64,000 nucleotides of DNA, taken from contig NZ_CP090063.1 of the NCBI RefSeq assembly GCF_021391495.1, positions 2,108,001-2,172,000 of the forward strand. The letters run 5' to 3'. Under the pieces are notes generated by a model. The model made no database searches. It saw nothing but the letters and a program-made list of their open reading frames with translations, and was not told the DNA's origin. The position numbers were made by a program, and so were the translations under genes. Positions 8,963 through 16,939 of this stretch are shown here, piece after piece (position 1 is the stretch's first letter; every line of letters starts with the position of its first letter). This stretch comes from Amycolatopsis acidiphila. Lineage in GTDB: Bacteria > Actinomycetota > Actinomycetes > Mycobacteriales > Pseudonocardiaceae.

Positions 8963-9601
8963 TCATTCCGGCCAGCTGTTGCCCAGGATCACCTCGACGA
9001 AATCGAGGTGGTGGAACGCCGCGTCGTCGTGCTCGAGGACGTCGGCGTTGACGGTGCCGAAGGTGCTGTCGGGCCGGTGGCGGAAGCCGTCGGCGAAGGC
9101 GGCGATGATCTGGCGTTTGAAGTCCGGCCGCGGGTGCGCGGCGACGACCGCGGCCAGGTCAGCCTCGCTCAGCAGGTCCCGCCCGATGCCCGGCACGTCG
9201 GTCTCCACCCCGGCCGTGACCAGCGCGACCTCGGGCTCGAGCCGCCAGGGGACCTCGGGGGTGGTGTGCAGCGCGATGCCCTCCCACACCTTGCGCACCT
9301 CGGCCTCCGGCACGCCGTGCGACTCGAGGAACCGGCGGGCCTCGTCGGCGCCGTCGAGCTCGAAGCGCTGGGTCTCGCCGCGGTACTTCTCCGTCAGGCC
9401 GAGGTCGTGGAACATCGCGCCGACGTAGAGCAGCTCGGGGTCGGCCCGCAGGCCGAGGCGGCGGCCCTGCAGCGAGCCGAACAGGAACACCCGGCGAGAG
9501 TGGTGGAACAGCAGGTCGGGGGTGGCGTCGCGGACCAGTTCGGTGGCCTCGGCGACGAGGGCGGAGTCGGGGATGGTGATCCCGGCGATCACGGTGGTCA
9601 T
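8963..9601 (-). CDS. HD-domain hydrolase (cyanamide hydratase-like family)
   Basis: A 212-residue cytosolic HD-superfamily protein. Metal-binding residues appear as His in FHHSRRVFLF (about residue 33), the HD pair in GAMFHDLGL (about residue 65), and a further His in ALHTTPEV. The layout resembles the small HD proteins related to cyanamide hydratase. The true substrate is unknown; phosphatase or hydratase activity is possible. It is divergently transcribed from the GlxA-type regulator with a 107-base gap, suggesting shared control. Confidence 0.8.
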   Translation of the reverse strand: MTTVIAGITIPDSALVAEATELVRDATPDLLFHHSRRVFLFGSLQGRRLGLRADPELLYVGAMFHDLGLTEKYRGETQRFELDGADEARRFLESHGVPEAEVRKVWEGIALHTTPEVPWRLEPEVALVTAGVETDVPGIGRDLLSEADLAAVVAAHPRPDFKRQIIAAFADGFRHRPDSTFGTVNADVLEHDDAAFHHLDFVEVILGNSWPE

Positions 9602-9708
9602 GGAAGCGCTTCCTTTCGTTCTCGTTCCTTCGAGGTTCGCAGCACCGACCGGGCCCGTGCCCCTCGATTCGAGTCATACTCTCCACAGTTCGAGACGAGG
9701 GGACGGAC

Positions 9709-10665
9709 ATGAGCGAGCGGCGGACGGCGGTGCTGGTCTTCGACGGGGTGAAGCTGCTGGACGTGGCGGGCCCCAGCGAGGTGTTCGCCGAGGCCAACCG
9801 GTTCGGCGCGGACTACCGGCTGGTGCTGTGCTCGGTCGGCGGCCGTGACGTGTCCTCGTCGACGGGGATGCGCATCCACGTCGACGAGGATGTCGCGGAG
9901 CTGGGCCCGCTGGACACGGTGCTGATCGTGGGCGGCGACGTCTTCCCGGCGCATCCCGTCGACCCCGAGCTGGCGCAGGCCGCTGCCACCCTGGCGAGCC
10001 GTGCCAACCGGGTCGCCTCGATCTGCACGGGCGCGTTCATCCTCGCCGCGGCCGGCCTGCTCGACGGCCGCCGCGCGACGACGCACTGGCAGCACGCGCA
10101 ACGGCTGGCGCGGGCGTACCCGGGGATCGAGGTCGAGCCGGACGCGATCTTCGTCGAGGACGGCCCGGTGTTCTCCTCGGCCGGGGTCACCGCGGGCATC
10201 GACCTGGCGCTGGCGCTGGTGGAGCGCGACCACGGGGCGGAACTGGCACGCAGCGTCGCCCGGTCGCTCGTGGTGTTCCTGCAGCGGCCGGGCGGGCAGT
10301 CGCAGTTCTCCCCGTCGACCCAGGGTCCGGCGCCGAAGACCGTGCCACTGCGCAAGGTGTGCGACGCGATCGCGGCGGACCCGGCGGCGGACCACTCACT
10401 GGCGAAACTGGCCGCGACGGCGGGGCTGAGCTCCCGCCACCTCACCCGGCTGTTCCAGGAGGAGCTGCACACGACCCCGGCGAAGTACGTCGAGCTGGTC
10501 CGGTTCGACGCGGCGAAGGCGATGCTGGACGCGGGCCGCTCGGTGACCGACACAGTGCACGCGAGCGGCTTCGGCAGCCCGGAGTCCCTGCGGCGGTCGT
10601 TCATCCAGCACGTCGGGGTCTCGCCGCGGGCCTACCAGCAACGCTTCCGGACCGCGGCCCGCTGA
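9709..10665 (+). CDS. GlxA-family regulator (DJ-1/PfpI domain plus AraC HTH)
   Basis: A 318-residue regulator with two parts. Residues 7-170 form a DJ-1/PfpI class I amidotransferase-like sensor (VLVFDGVKLLDVAGPSEVF, with the nucleophile-elbow Cys in SICTGAF). Residues from about 215 form an AraC-type double helix-turn-helix (LAATAGLSSRHLTRLFQEE, then ASGFGSPESLRRSFIQHVG). The sensor probably binds a small ligand rather than acting as an enzyme. It lies head-to-head with the HD hydrolase gene and may control it. Confidence 0.9.
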   Translation: MSERRTAVLVFDGVKLLDVAGPSEVFAEANRFGADYRLVLCSVGGRDVSSSTGMRIHVDEDVAELGPLDTVLIVGGDVFPAHPVDPELAQAAATLASRANRVASICTGAFILAAAGLLDGRRATTHWQHAQRLARAYPGIEVEPDAIFVEDGPVFSSAGVTAGIDLALALVERDHGAELARSVARSLVVFLQRPGGQSQFSPSTQGPAPKTVPLRKVCDAIAADPAADHSLAKLAATAGLSSRHLTRLFQEELHTTPAKYVELVRFDAAKAMLDAGRSVTDTVHASGFGSPESLRRSFIQHVGVSPRAYQQRFRTAAR

Positions 10666-10758
10666 TCGCCGCCGGGCCGTAGCACTGGGGCCGCTTCCCG
10701 CGACCTGATCACTGGCCGGGTCGTGATCCCCGCCCGGCCGTGCTCACGGGAGGTGCGG

Positions 10759-11745
10759 ATGGCGTCGCAGGCCGGAAACGTGGTCAAGATCGGCGGGGCG
10801 CTCGTGCTGGCCGCCGGTCTGTGCTGGTGGTGGGTGCCGCCGGCGGTGAAGATCCTCGACCGGCCGCACACGGTCGCCTCGGGCGCCCGCCCGCTGATCG
10901 TGGTCTCGACCGCGGGCGGTACCACCGACCAGGCGCTCGACGTGTCGATGACCGGCGGCATCGGGACCGACCTGACGGTCCGGATGAACCTGCGCACGCT
11001 GGACGAGAAGCACACCGACTACGAGCAGGTCGAGACCCGGGTCACGATCTTCGGCCCCGAGCGCGACGGAGCCGTCGCGTGCCAGGGGGAGTCCGCGAAG
11101 CTCAGGCCGTGGGCCGATCTCGGCGAAGGGGCGCAGACGGCGTTCGACGTGGATGAGGTCAGCACTTACGCCGGCGCGCATCCGCTCGGCAAGGCGAGCG
11201 AGGACGTCCTGTCGGCGAAATCCTTCCCCCAGTGGACGGGACACGTGAGCACCGTGACCGGCTCCACGGACGAGGACGGCCGCAAGAACGCGGCGCTCGA
11301 GTGCGTCGTCCCGGCATCCTGGGTGTGGGCGATGGGCTCGGCGCGGGCCAGCGGGCTGCTCCCGCAGATCAACTACAACGCCGTCGACGGCCGCACCGAC
11401 TTCCAGGCGCAGGTGAACGCGACCACGGCGATCGACCGGGACCCCGGGTGGGTGCTGGACGAGTCGTACCCGGAGTCCACAGTGGACGCTTATTCGATCA
11501 GGCAGACGCTGAACCAGTACTGGGTCGGCAAGCGTGGCGAGCACGCCAACCTCGCGTACACCTCGCAGCCCGATCTGCTGCTGGCCGCGCGCGACACCGG
11601 CCAGGACGACGCGAAGACCCTGACGGTGGCGGGAATCGTGCTCGGGATCGCCGGCAGCCTCGTGGTCTCCGCGCTCTCGCGCATCGTCGACGTGCTGCTG
11701 TATCCCTCCCGTCGCAGGCGGGACTCAGCCGCGGCCGAGGAGTGA
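10759..11745 (+). CDS. Membrane-anchored protein of unknown function
   Basis: A 328-residue protein that I cannot assign to a named family. One hydrophobic helix near the N-terminus (residues 9-26, ending GLCWWWVPPAV) and one near the C-terminus (about residues 293-315) bracket a large, presumably extracytoplasmic, polar domain. The short tail after the second helix is basic then acidic. The ATG at 10759 has a GGGAGG ribosome site six bases upstream, preferred over an in-frame ATG at 10723. Its last 21 bases overlap the convergent GntR gene. It is a lone gene, with no partner to suggest a role. Confidence 0.7.
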   Translation: MASQAGNVVKIGGALVLAAGLCWWWVPPAVKILDRPHTVASGARPLIVVSTAGGTTDQALDVSMTGGIGTDLTVRMNLRTLDEKHTDYEQVETRVTIFGPERDGAVACQGESAKLRPWADLGEGAQTAFDVDEVSTYAGAHPLGKASEDVLSAKSFPQWTGHVSTVTGSTDEDGRKNAALECVVPASWVWAMGSARASGLLPQINYNAVDGRTDFQAQVNATTAIDRDPGWVLDESYPESTVDAYSIRQTLNQYWVGKRGEHANLAYTSQPDLLLAARDTGQDDAKTLTVAGIVLGIAGSLVVSALSRIVDVLLYPSRRRRDSAAAEE

Positions 11746-12387
11746 GTCCGCCACGTGCTGCAGGTGGACGCGCATGTTCTCGCCCGCGCCGAGGGGGTCC
11801 CGGTCCTGTAGCGCCGCCACGATCTCCATGTGCTCCTGGTGGTAGCAGCGGCGCAGCTCCGGCGTCGACGTGCGCCGCTTGAGGCTGCCCCACACCGGCA
11901 GCGCCCGCGCGGTGTTCATGACGTCGAACATGTTCATCAGCAGTCCGTTGTGCGCGGCGGCCGCGATGGCGCGGTGCAGCTTCGCGTCCCAGCGTTCGAA
12001 GCCCTCGAAGTCCGGTGACTGCCCGCCGCCGTCGAGGCATCCGGCGATCCGGTCCAGGTCGGCCTGCGTCGCCACCCGGGCGGCCAGCGTCGCGACCTGG
12101 GGCTCCAGCAGTTGCCGCACCTGCATGATCTCCGCGGGGCTGGTGTCCGACGGTGCGCCGTCCACGTGCTGGGTCACGACCTCGGTCACGAACGTCCCGC
12201 GCCCGACGTAGCGCACCACCAGCCCGTCCCGTTCGAGGATGTCCAGCGCCCGCCGGACCGCGCTGCGGGGTGCCTCCAGTTGCTGGACGAGGTCGCGTTC
12301 GGGCGGCAGCTTCGCGCCGGGGCCGAGCGTCCCCGCGCGGGCGCCTTCCGCCAGCAGCGTGCGCAGCGAATCCTCGAGCTTGCTCAT
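11725..12387 (-). CDS. GntR-family (FCD/FadR subfamily) transcriptional regulator
   Basis: A 220-residue regulator. The winged helix is at residues 6-75 (GAKLPPERDLVQQLEAPRSAVRRALDILERDGLV, quoted in part, then GRGTFVTE). The FCD effector domain follows, with a metal/ligand-binding Asp and His pattern (WDAKLHRAIAAAAHN and a C-terminal MRVHLQHV). FCD regulators usually repress a neighbouring catabolic operon and let go on binding the pathway's acid substrate. It is divergent from the FAH-hydrolase operon, with a matching inverted repeat between them. Confidence 0.92.
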   Translation of the reverse strand: MSKLEDSLRTLLAEGARAGTLGPGAKLPPERDLVQQLEAPRSAVRRALDILERDGLVVRYVGRGTFVTEVVTQHVDGAPSDTSPAEIMQVRQLLEPQVATLAARVATQADLDRIAGCLDGGGQSPDFEGFERWDAKLHRAIAAAAHNGLLMNMFDVMNTARALPVWGSLKRRTSTPELRRCYHQEHMEIVAALQDRDPLGAGENMRVHLQHVADSLLGRG

Positions 12388-12415
12388 GCGTTCACTTTAA
12401 CCCATCCGTGGTGAC

Positions 12416-12497
12416 CAATCGAGACCAATTTGACCAGGCTATCGACAAGCTCATCGACGCCGCGTACGGTCTGGACGGTAAGCATTGGTCTCAATTG
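12416..12497. promoter_or_regulatory. Promoter and candidate GntR operators upstream of the FAH operon
   Basis: The element CAATCGAGACCAAT at 12416-12429 recurs in inverted orientation as ATTGGTCTCAATTG at 12484-12497, with one mismatch in 14. Between the two arms lies a plausible sigma70-type promoter for the rightward operon: TCGACA at 12442-12447, a 17-base spacer, and TACGGT at 12465-12470. Two operators bracketing a promoter suggest repression, perhaps with looping, by the divergent GntR/FCD protein. This is read from sequence only. Confidence 0.55.
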
Positions 12498-12515
12498 TTC
12501 AGATTGGTTCACGGG

Positions 12516-13391
12516 ATGAAGCTGGTGACCTTCTCCACCGACACGGGCCCCCGGGTCGGGGTGGCCGACCCCGCGGCCGGTGTCGTCCGCGACGTCAGCG
12601 ACCTGCTGCCACCCGGCACGGGGGTGCTCCAGCTCGTCGAGCGCTGGGCCGACCTGGCGCCCCTGCTGGCCGGGCGGGCGGACACGCTGCCGCTCGACGA
12701 GGTGCGCCTGCTGGCGCCGATTCCCGTGCCACGGCGCAACATCTTCTGCGTCGGCAAGAACTACCGCGAGCACGCCGCCGAGTTCGGCCGCAGCGGGTAC
12801 GACACCCCGAGCCGCTCGGAAGACCTGCCGGACAAGCCGATCATGTTCACCAAGGCCACCACCGCGGTCATCGGCCCGGACGCGGAGATCGACCCGCACC
12901 CCGGCGTCACCGCGGAGCTCGACTACGAGGGCGAGCTCGCGGTGATCATCGGCCGGGGCGGCCGCGGGATCAGCCGCGAGGACGCGTACGCGCACGTCTG
13001 GGGCTACACGATCGTCAACGACGTCACGGCGCGGGACCTGCAGCGCGACCACAAGCAGTGGCTGCTGGGCAAGTCGCTCGACACGCACTGCCCGATGGGG
13101 CCCTACGCCGTGACAGCCGACGAGATCCCCGACGTGACAGCACTGGAGCTGGAGACCGCCGTCAACGGGGAGCGCCGTCAGCACGCGCTGGTCAAGGACC
13201 TGATCTTCGACATCCCCGAGCTGATCGCGACCGTGTCGGCCGGCATCACGCTGCTGCCCGGCGACGTGCTCGCCACCGGCACCCCGGCGGGGGTCGGGAT
13301 CGGCTTCGACCCGCCGAAGTTCCTGCACTCCGGCGACGTCGTCGAGGTGTCCCTGACCGGCCTCGGCGTCCTGCGCAACAGCGTCCGCTGA
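12516..13391 (+). CDS. Fumarylacetoacetate hydrolase (FAH) family protein
   Basis: A 291-residue FAH-superfamily enzyme. It has an N-terminal cap (MKLVTFSTDTGPRVGV) and a catalytic domain starting at FCVGKNYREHAAE. Metal-binding acidic residues are seen in LDYEGELAVII and in IVNDVTARDLQRDHKQW, and the fold ends with ATGTPAGVGIG. Members hydrolyse C-C bonds of beta-diketo acids or decarboxylate/isomerise ring-cleavage products of aromatic catabolism. The ATG at 12516 begins where family similarity begins. It is the first gene of a five-gene operon under the divergent GntR regulator. Confidence 0.9.
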   Translation: MKLVTFSTDTGPRVGVADPAAGVVRDVSDLLPPGTGVLQLVERWADLAPLLAGRADTLPLDEVRLLAPIPVPRRNIFCVGKNYREHAAEFGRSGYDTPSRSEDLPDKPIMFTKATTAVIGPDAEIDPHPGVTAELDYEGELAVIIGRGGRGISREDAYAHVWGYTIVNDVTARDLQRDHKQWLLGKSLDTHCPMGPYAVTADEIPDVTALELETAVNGERRQHALVKDLIFDIPELIATVSAGITLLPGDVLATGTPAGVGIGFDPPKFLHSGDVVEVSLTGLGVLRNSVR

Positions 13392-13408
13392 CCACGACAA
13401 GGAGCATT

Positions 13409-14170
13409 GTGAAGATCAACGACACCGAACTGGCCGTCGAGGTCGAGGGCGAGGGCCCGGCCGTCCTGCTCGTGCACGGGCTCGGCGGCACGTCGAACTT
13501 CTACCAGGTGCAGGCGGAAACGCTCGCTGAACGGTTCCGCGTGATCCGCGTCGACTCCGCCGGGGCGGGCCGGTCCGCGCTCGCGGACGGCATCAGCATC
13601 GAACGGCACGCCGAGGACCTCGTCGCCGTTCTCGACGCGCTCGAGGTGGAGTCGGCCGCGGTGGTCGGGCACTCGATGGGCACGCTCGTGGTGCGCCTGC
13701 TCGCCGCGCGTCGTCCGGAAAGGGTGTCCGCGCTGGCGCTGCTCGGCGCGGTCGCCGAACCCGCGGAAGCCGGCCGCCAGGCGCAACGGGACCGGGCCGC
13801 CGTGCTCCGCGAACGAGGCACCGGCGCCGTCGCCCCCGGGGTCGTGGCGAACGCGCTGTCGGAGCACACGCGCCGCACGAAGCCGGAGGTGGCCGCGTTC
13901 GTCCGGGAGCTGGTGATGCGCCAGGACCCGGAGGGCTACGCCCGCAACTGCGAGGCGCTCGCCGCCGCCACCGACCCTGGCCCGATCGCCCGGGAGCTGC
14001 CGCTGCTGCTGGTCACCGGCGCCGAGGACAAGGTCGGCGCGCCGCCGGTCAGCGAGCAGCTCGCCGCCGCGCACGGCAACGCGACACTGGAGATCCTGCC
14101 CGGCATCGGGCACTGGACGGCGCTGGAAGCCGCCGCCGAGACGACCGACCTGCTGCTCAAGTTCCTTTGA
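13409..14170 (+). CDS. Alpha/beta-fold hydrolase
   Basis: A 253-residue alpha/beta hydrolase. It has the oxyanion-hole motif LVHGLGGTS, the nucleophile elbow GHSMGT (Ser around residue 90), a late acid in TGAEDKVG, and His in GIGHWTALE. It resembles 3-oxoadipate enol-lactonase and meta-cleavage hydrolases, but the substrate is not determined. The GTG start at 13409 has an AAGGAG ribosome site. It follows the FAH gene with a 17-base gap, so it probably acts in the same catabolic route. Confidence 0.9.
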   Translation: MKINDTELAVEVEGEGPAVLLVHGLGGTSNFYQVQAETLAERFRVIRVDSAGAGRSALADGISIERHAEDLVAVLDALEVESAAVVGHSMGTLVVRLLAARRPERVSALALLGAVAEPAEAGRQAQRDRAAVLRERGTGAVAPGVVANALSEHTRRTKPEVAAFVRELVMRQDPEGYARNCEALAAATDPGPIARELPLLLVTGAEDKVGAPPVSEQLAAAHGNATLEILPGIGHWTALEAAAETTDLLLKFL

Positions 14171-14205
14171 ACCACGCCACACCTCAATGACGAGGAGGAC
14201 CCCGC

Positions 14206-15438
14206 ATGTCCATTCCCGCGAGCAAGACCCTGTTCCGCGACGTGTCCATTCTGGACTCCACCGGCGCCGACCCGTACCGCGGTGACGTCCTGGTCGAGAA
14301 CGACCACATCGCCGCCGTCGGCACCGTCGACGCCGGCATCGCGACCGACGCGCGGATAATCGAGGGCCGCGGGCGCACGCTGATGTCCGGCCTGTGCGAC
14401 GCGCACACCCACTTCAGCTGGAACAACAGCGCGGACCTCGACGGCCTCGGCACGATGCCGGTCGAGGAGCACCTGTTGTTCGCGATCGAGTCCGCCCGCT
14501 CCTACCTCGACTCCGGCTACACGATGTGCCTCGGCGCCGCCTCGGCGAAGGACAGGCTCGACGTGGTGTGCCGCGACGTCATCAACCAGGGCCGCTTCCC
14601 CGGTCCGCGCTACCTCGCCAACGGGCCGGAGATCGCGGTGACCGGCGGCGAGCTGGTCAAGGGCATCACCTGGTTCGCCGACGGGCCCGACGAGATGCGC
14701 AAGGCCGTGCGCCGGCTCGTCGAGATCGGGGTGGACCAGATCAAGCTGTCCATGACGGGCGAGGAGATCACCGGCACTCAGCGGGCCGAGGACACGTACA
14801 TGTCCGACGAGGAGGTGGCGGCCGCCGTCACCGAGGCGCACCGCCGCGGCAAGCGGGTGTGCGCGCACGCGCGCAGTGCCGAGAGCGTGAAGATGTGCGT
14901 GCGCCACGGCGTCGACATCGTCTACCACGCCAGCTTCACCGACGAAGAGGGCATGGACATGCTGGAGTCGGCGAAGGACTGGATCTTCGTCGCGCCCGGG
15001 ATCAACTGGCTCGTCGCGACCCTCTACGAGGCCGCGGACTTCGGTTTCCCGCAGGAGGCCGCCGAGGCGGTCGGCTACAAGCGGGAGCTGGAGATCGCGA
15101 CGGCCGGCATGATCGAGATGCACCGGCGCGGCATCCGGGTGCTGCCCGGGGGCGACTACGGGTTCGCCTGGACCCCGCACGGCACCTACGCGCGCGACCT
15201 GCAGCACTTCGTCGAGCGGTTCGAGTACACGCCGATGGAGGCGATCCTCGCGGCGACCGCGCTGGGCGGGGAGATCATGCTGCGGCCGGACAAGCTCGGC
15301 AAGGTGCAGCCGGGCTACTACGCGGACCTGCTGCTGGTCGACGGCGACCCGCTCGCCGACATCGCCGTCCTGCAGGACCACGAAAAGCTCGACTTCATCA
15401 TGAAGGACGGCCGGTTCCACAAGGAATCCGTGCGGTGA
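14206..15438 (+). CDS. Amidohydrolase-family metal-dependent hydrolase
   Basis: A 410-residue amidohydrolase. It has the HxH metal motif in DAHTHFSW (about residue 65), a Lys in DQIKLSMTG that may be the carbamylated bridging ligand, and His residues in VCAHARSAE and IVYHASF. The catalytic Asp lies in LPGGDYGFAWTPHG, and the end reads YADLLLVDGDPL, typical of imidazolonepropionase-like members. It likely hydrolyses a cyclic amide, imide or related bond in the pathway encoded by this operon. The downstream gene starts inside its stop codon region (GTGA overlap). Confidence 0.88.
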   Translation: MSIPASKTLFRDVSILDSTGADPYRGDVLVENDHIAAVGTVDAGIATDARIIEGRGRTLMSGLCDAHTHFSWNNSADLDGLGTMPVEEHLLFAIESARSYLDSGYTMCLGAASAKDRLDVVCRDVINQGRFPGPRYLANGPEIAVTGGELVKGITWFADGPDEMRKAVRRLVEIGVDQIKLSMTGEEITGTQRAEDTYMSDEEVAAAVTEAHRRGKRVCAHARSAESVKMCVRHGVDIVYHASFTDEEGMDMLESAKDWIFVAPGINWLVATLYEAADFGFPQEAAEAVGYKRELEIATAGMIEMHRRGIRVLPGGDYGFAWTPHGTYARDLQHFVERFEYTPMEAILAATALGGEIMLRPDKLGKVQPGYYADLLLVDGDPLADIAVLQDHEKLDFIMKDGRFHKESVR

Positions 15439-15785
15439 CCCTGCTCATCTGCCGCACCTGCCCGCGGTACGACCCGCGGGCGAGCGGTGAGTTCGGCCGC
15501 GCCCTGACCGCCGCGATCGCGGCCGGCCGGGGCGGGGCCGGCGTGGAGATCCGCAACGTGCAGTGCCTCGGCGGCTGCCCGCGGCACGGGGTGGTCGCGG
15601 TGGACGGGCCGGGCAAGGCACGGGTGCGCTTCAGCGGGCTCGACACCGGTCACGTCGAGGCCATCCTCGAAGCCGCGGCCGCGCACGACGCCTGCCCGAG
15701 CGGGCGGCCGGACGACTGGGAGGTGCCCGCCGGACTTGCCGATCACGTCAGCTCTGTCACCCTGAAACGGGGACCCCACAGCTGA
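15435..15785 (+). CDS. DUF1636 family Cys-rich putative metal-binding protein
   Basis: A 116-residue protein matching DUF1636. The N-terminus is LLICRTCPRYDP, with a CxxC pair. A second pair lies in VQCLGGCPRHGVVAV (CxxxC). This four-Cys arrangement resembles thioredoxin-like [2Fe-2S] ferredoxins, so a redox or metal role is likely but unproven. The GTG start overlaps the amidohydrolase stop by four bases, so the two are translationally coupled. DUF1636 genes are often seen near cobalamin or CobW-type genes; none is visible here. Confidence 0.75.
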   Translation: MTLLICRTCPRYDPRASGEFGRALTAAIAAGRGGAGVEIRNVQCLGGCPRHGVVAVDGPGKARVRFSGLDTGHVEAILEAAAAHDACPSGRPDDWEVPAGLADHVSSVTLKRGPHS

Positions 15786-15798
15786 CGAGGAGGGTGCG

Positions 15799-16536
15799 GT
15801 GACCGAGTCGAAACCGCTCGAGGGCCGGGTCGCCCTGATCACCGGCGCGTCCGGCGGGATCGGCGGCGCGCTGGCGGCCCGGCTCGCCGAGGCGGGGGCG
15901 GACCTCGCGCTCGCCTACAGCGGGCATCGCGAGGACGCCGAGCGCGTCGCCGCGAGCGTCGGGGTGAAAACCCTGCTGCTGCAAGGAGATCTGGGCGACC
16001 GGGAGGTGCCGGGGCGGCTTGTCGAGCGGACGCGGGACGAGCTGGGCGCGGTCGACGTCCTGGTCCCCAACGCCGGGGTCGGCAAGCAGCTCGCCTGGGA
16101 CGAGGTGGACGTCGACACGTGGGACACCACGATGGCGGTCAACACCCGTGCCCCGTTCCTGCTCGCGCAGGCCGCGCTGCCTTCGATGATCGAGCGCGGC
16201 TGGGGGCGGATCCTGTTCGTCTCCTCGATCGCGGCGCTCAACGGCGGTCTCGTCGGCCCGCACTACGCGGCGAGCAAGGCGGCGTTGCACGGCATGACGT
16301 ATCACCTGGCTTCGCGGGTGGCGGGCAAGGGAGTCACGGTGAACGCCATCGCACCGGCGTTGATCGGCGGCACCCGCATCCTGCCGCGGTCCGGGCCCGG
16401 CGAGCTGCCCGCGCCGATCCCGGTGGGGCGGCTGGGCGAGCCGGACGAGGTCGCGGCGATGGCCCTGTCGATGCTGACGAACGCCTACCTGACCAACAAG
16501 GTCATCGCGGTGGACGGCGGGCTTTTCGCCTACTGA
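15799..16536 (+). CDS. Short-chain dehydrogenase/reductase (SDR)
   Basis: A 245-residue classical SDR oxidoreductase. The NAD(P)-binding motif is TGASGGIGG, followed by the NAG motif in PNAGVG. The active site has Ser in VSSIAALNG and the YxxxK pair in YAASKAALHG. The C-terminal MLTNAYLTNKVIAVDGGL is the usual substrate-side end. The GTG start at 15799 follows GAGGAGGG. As last gene of the operon it probably oxidises or reduces an intermediate of the same pathway. Its final seven bases overlap the remains of a minus-strand gene. Confidence 0.92.
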   Translation: MTESKPLEGRVALITGASGGIGGALAARLAEAGADLALAYSGHREDAERVAASVGVKTLLLQGDLGDREVPGRLVERTRDELGAVDVLVPNAGVGKQLAWDEVDVDTWDTTMAVNTRAPFLLAQAALPSMIERGWGRILFVSSIAALNGGLVGPHYAASKAALHGMTYHLASRVAGKGVTVNAIAPALIGGTRILPRSGPGELPAPIPVGRLGEPDEVAAMALSMLTNAYLTNKVIAVDGGLFAY

Positions 16537-16907
16537 CGGCGCTGCGCCCGTTCGATGAGCCCGAGCACGTGCTCCGGATCGGGGATGTCCTGCAGCACGA
16601 GCGGCGAGATCGGCTGGCCGATGCCCGGCGATCGCGTTACTCTCGAGGGCTCCGAAGGCGACCGAGCCGTCGGTCAGTTTCGGGGAGGTCAGCTCGGTCA
16701 GGTTTTCGGCGGGGTGGACACGGCCAGCCCCACGACGGCGACCAGCGCGGTGTAGGGCAGGGCCTGCGACTTCCCCAGGAGAACCTCCACGAGCAGGAGC
16801 ACTGCCACGGCTGCGACGGCATTGAGCGCGAAGGCCCACCGCTGCGGCGGACGCCGCGCCGACTCCCCGGTCCACAGCACGATCTCACCCTCGCGCAGTT
16901 CAGCCAC
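16530..16907 (-). pseudogene. Degraded small membrane protein (bacterial PH-like), frameshifted
   Basis: Three pieces of one protein appear in two reading frames. From a GTG at 16907 the frame encodes AELREGEIVLWTGESARR and two hydrophobic helices, ending at a stop at 16698. A different frame continues with NLTELTSPKLTDGSVAFGAL. From about 16640 the first frame resumes with IGQPISPLVLQDIPDPEH and ends in a stop at 16530. The order and style resemble small membrane-bound bacterial PH-domain proteins. Two single-base frame changes would restore one open frame of about 125 codons. Alternatively only the first 69-codon piece is a real small protein. No ribosome site is seen. Confidence 0.5.
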
Positions 16908-16920
16908 GAGGGTGAGATCG
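16880..16920 (-). terminator. Stem-loop downstream of the phosphatase gene
   Basis: CGATCTCACCCTC at 16880-16892 and GAGGGTGAGATCG at 16908-16920 form a perfect 13-base-pair stem with a 15-base loop. It begins 20 bases after the stop codon of the minus-strand phosphatase gene. There is no T-run, as is usual for actinobacterial hairpin terminators. The loop contains the GTG that would start the neighbouring relic gene. Confidence 0.55.
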
Positions 16921-16939
16921 AATTCGCGCGGGAAACGTT

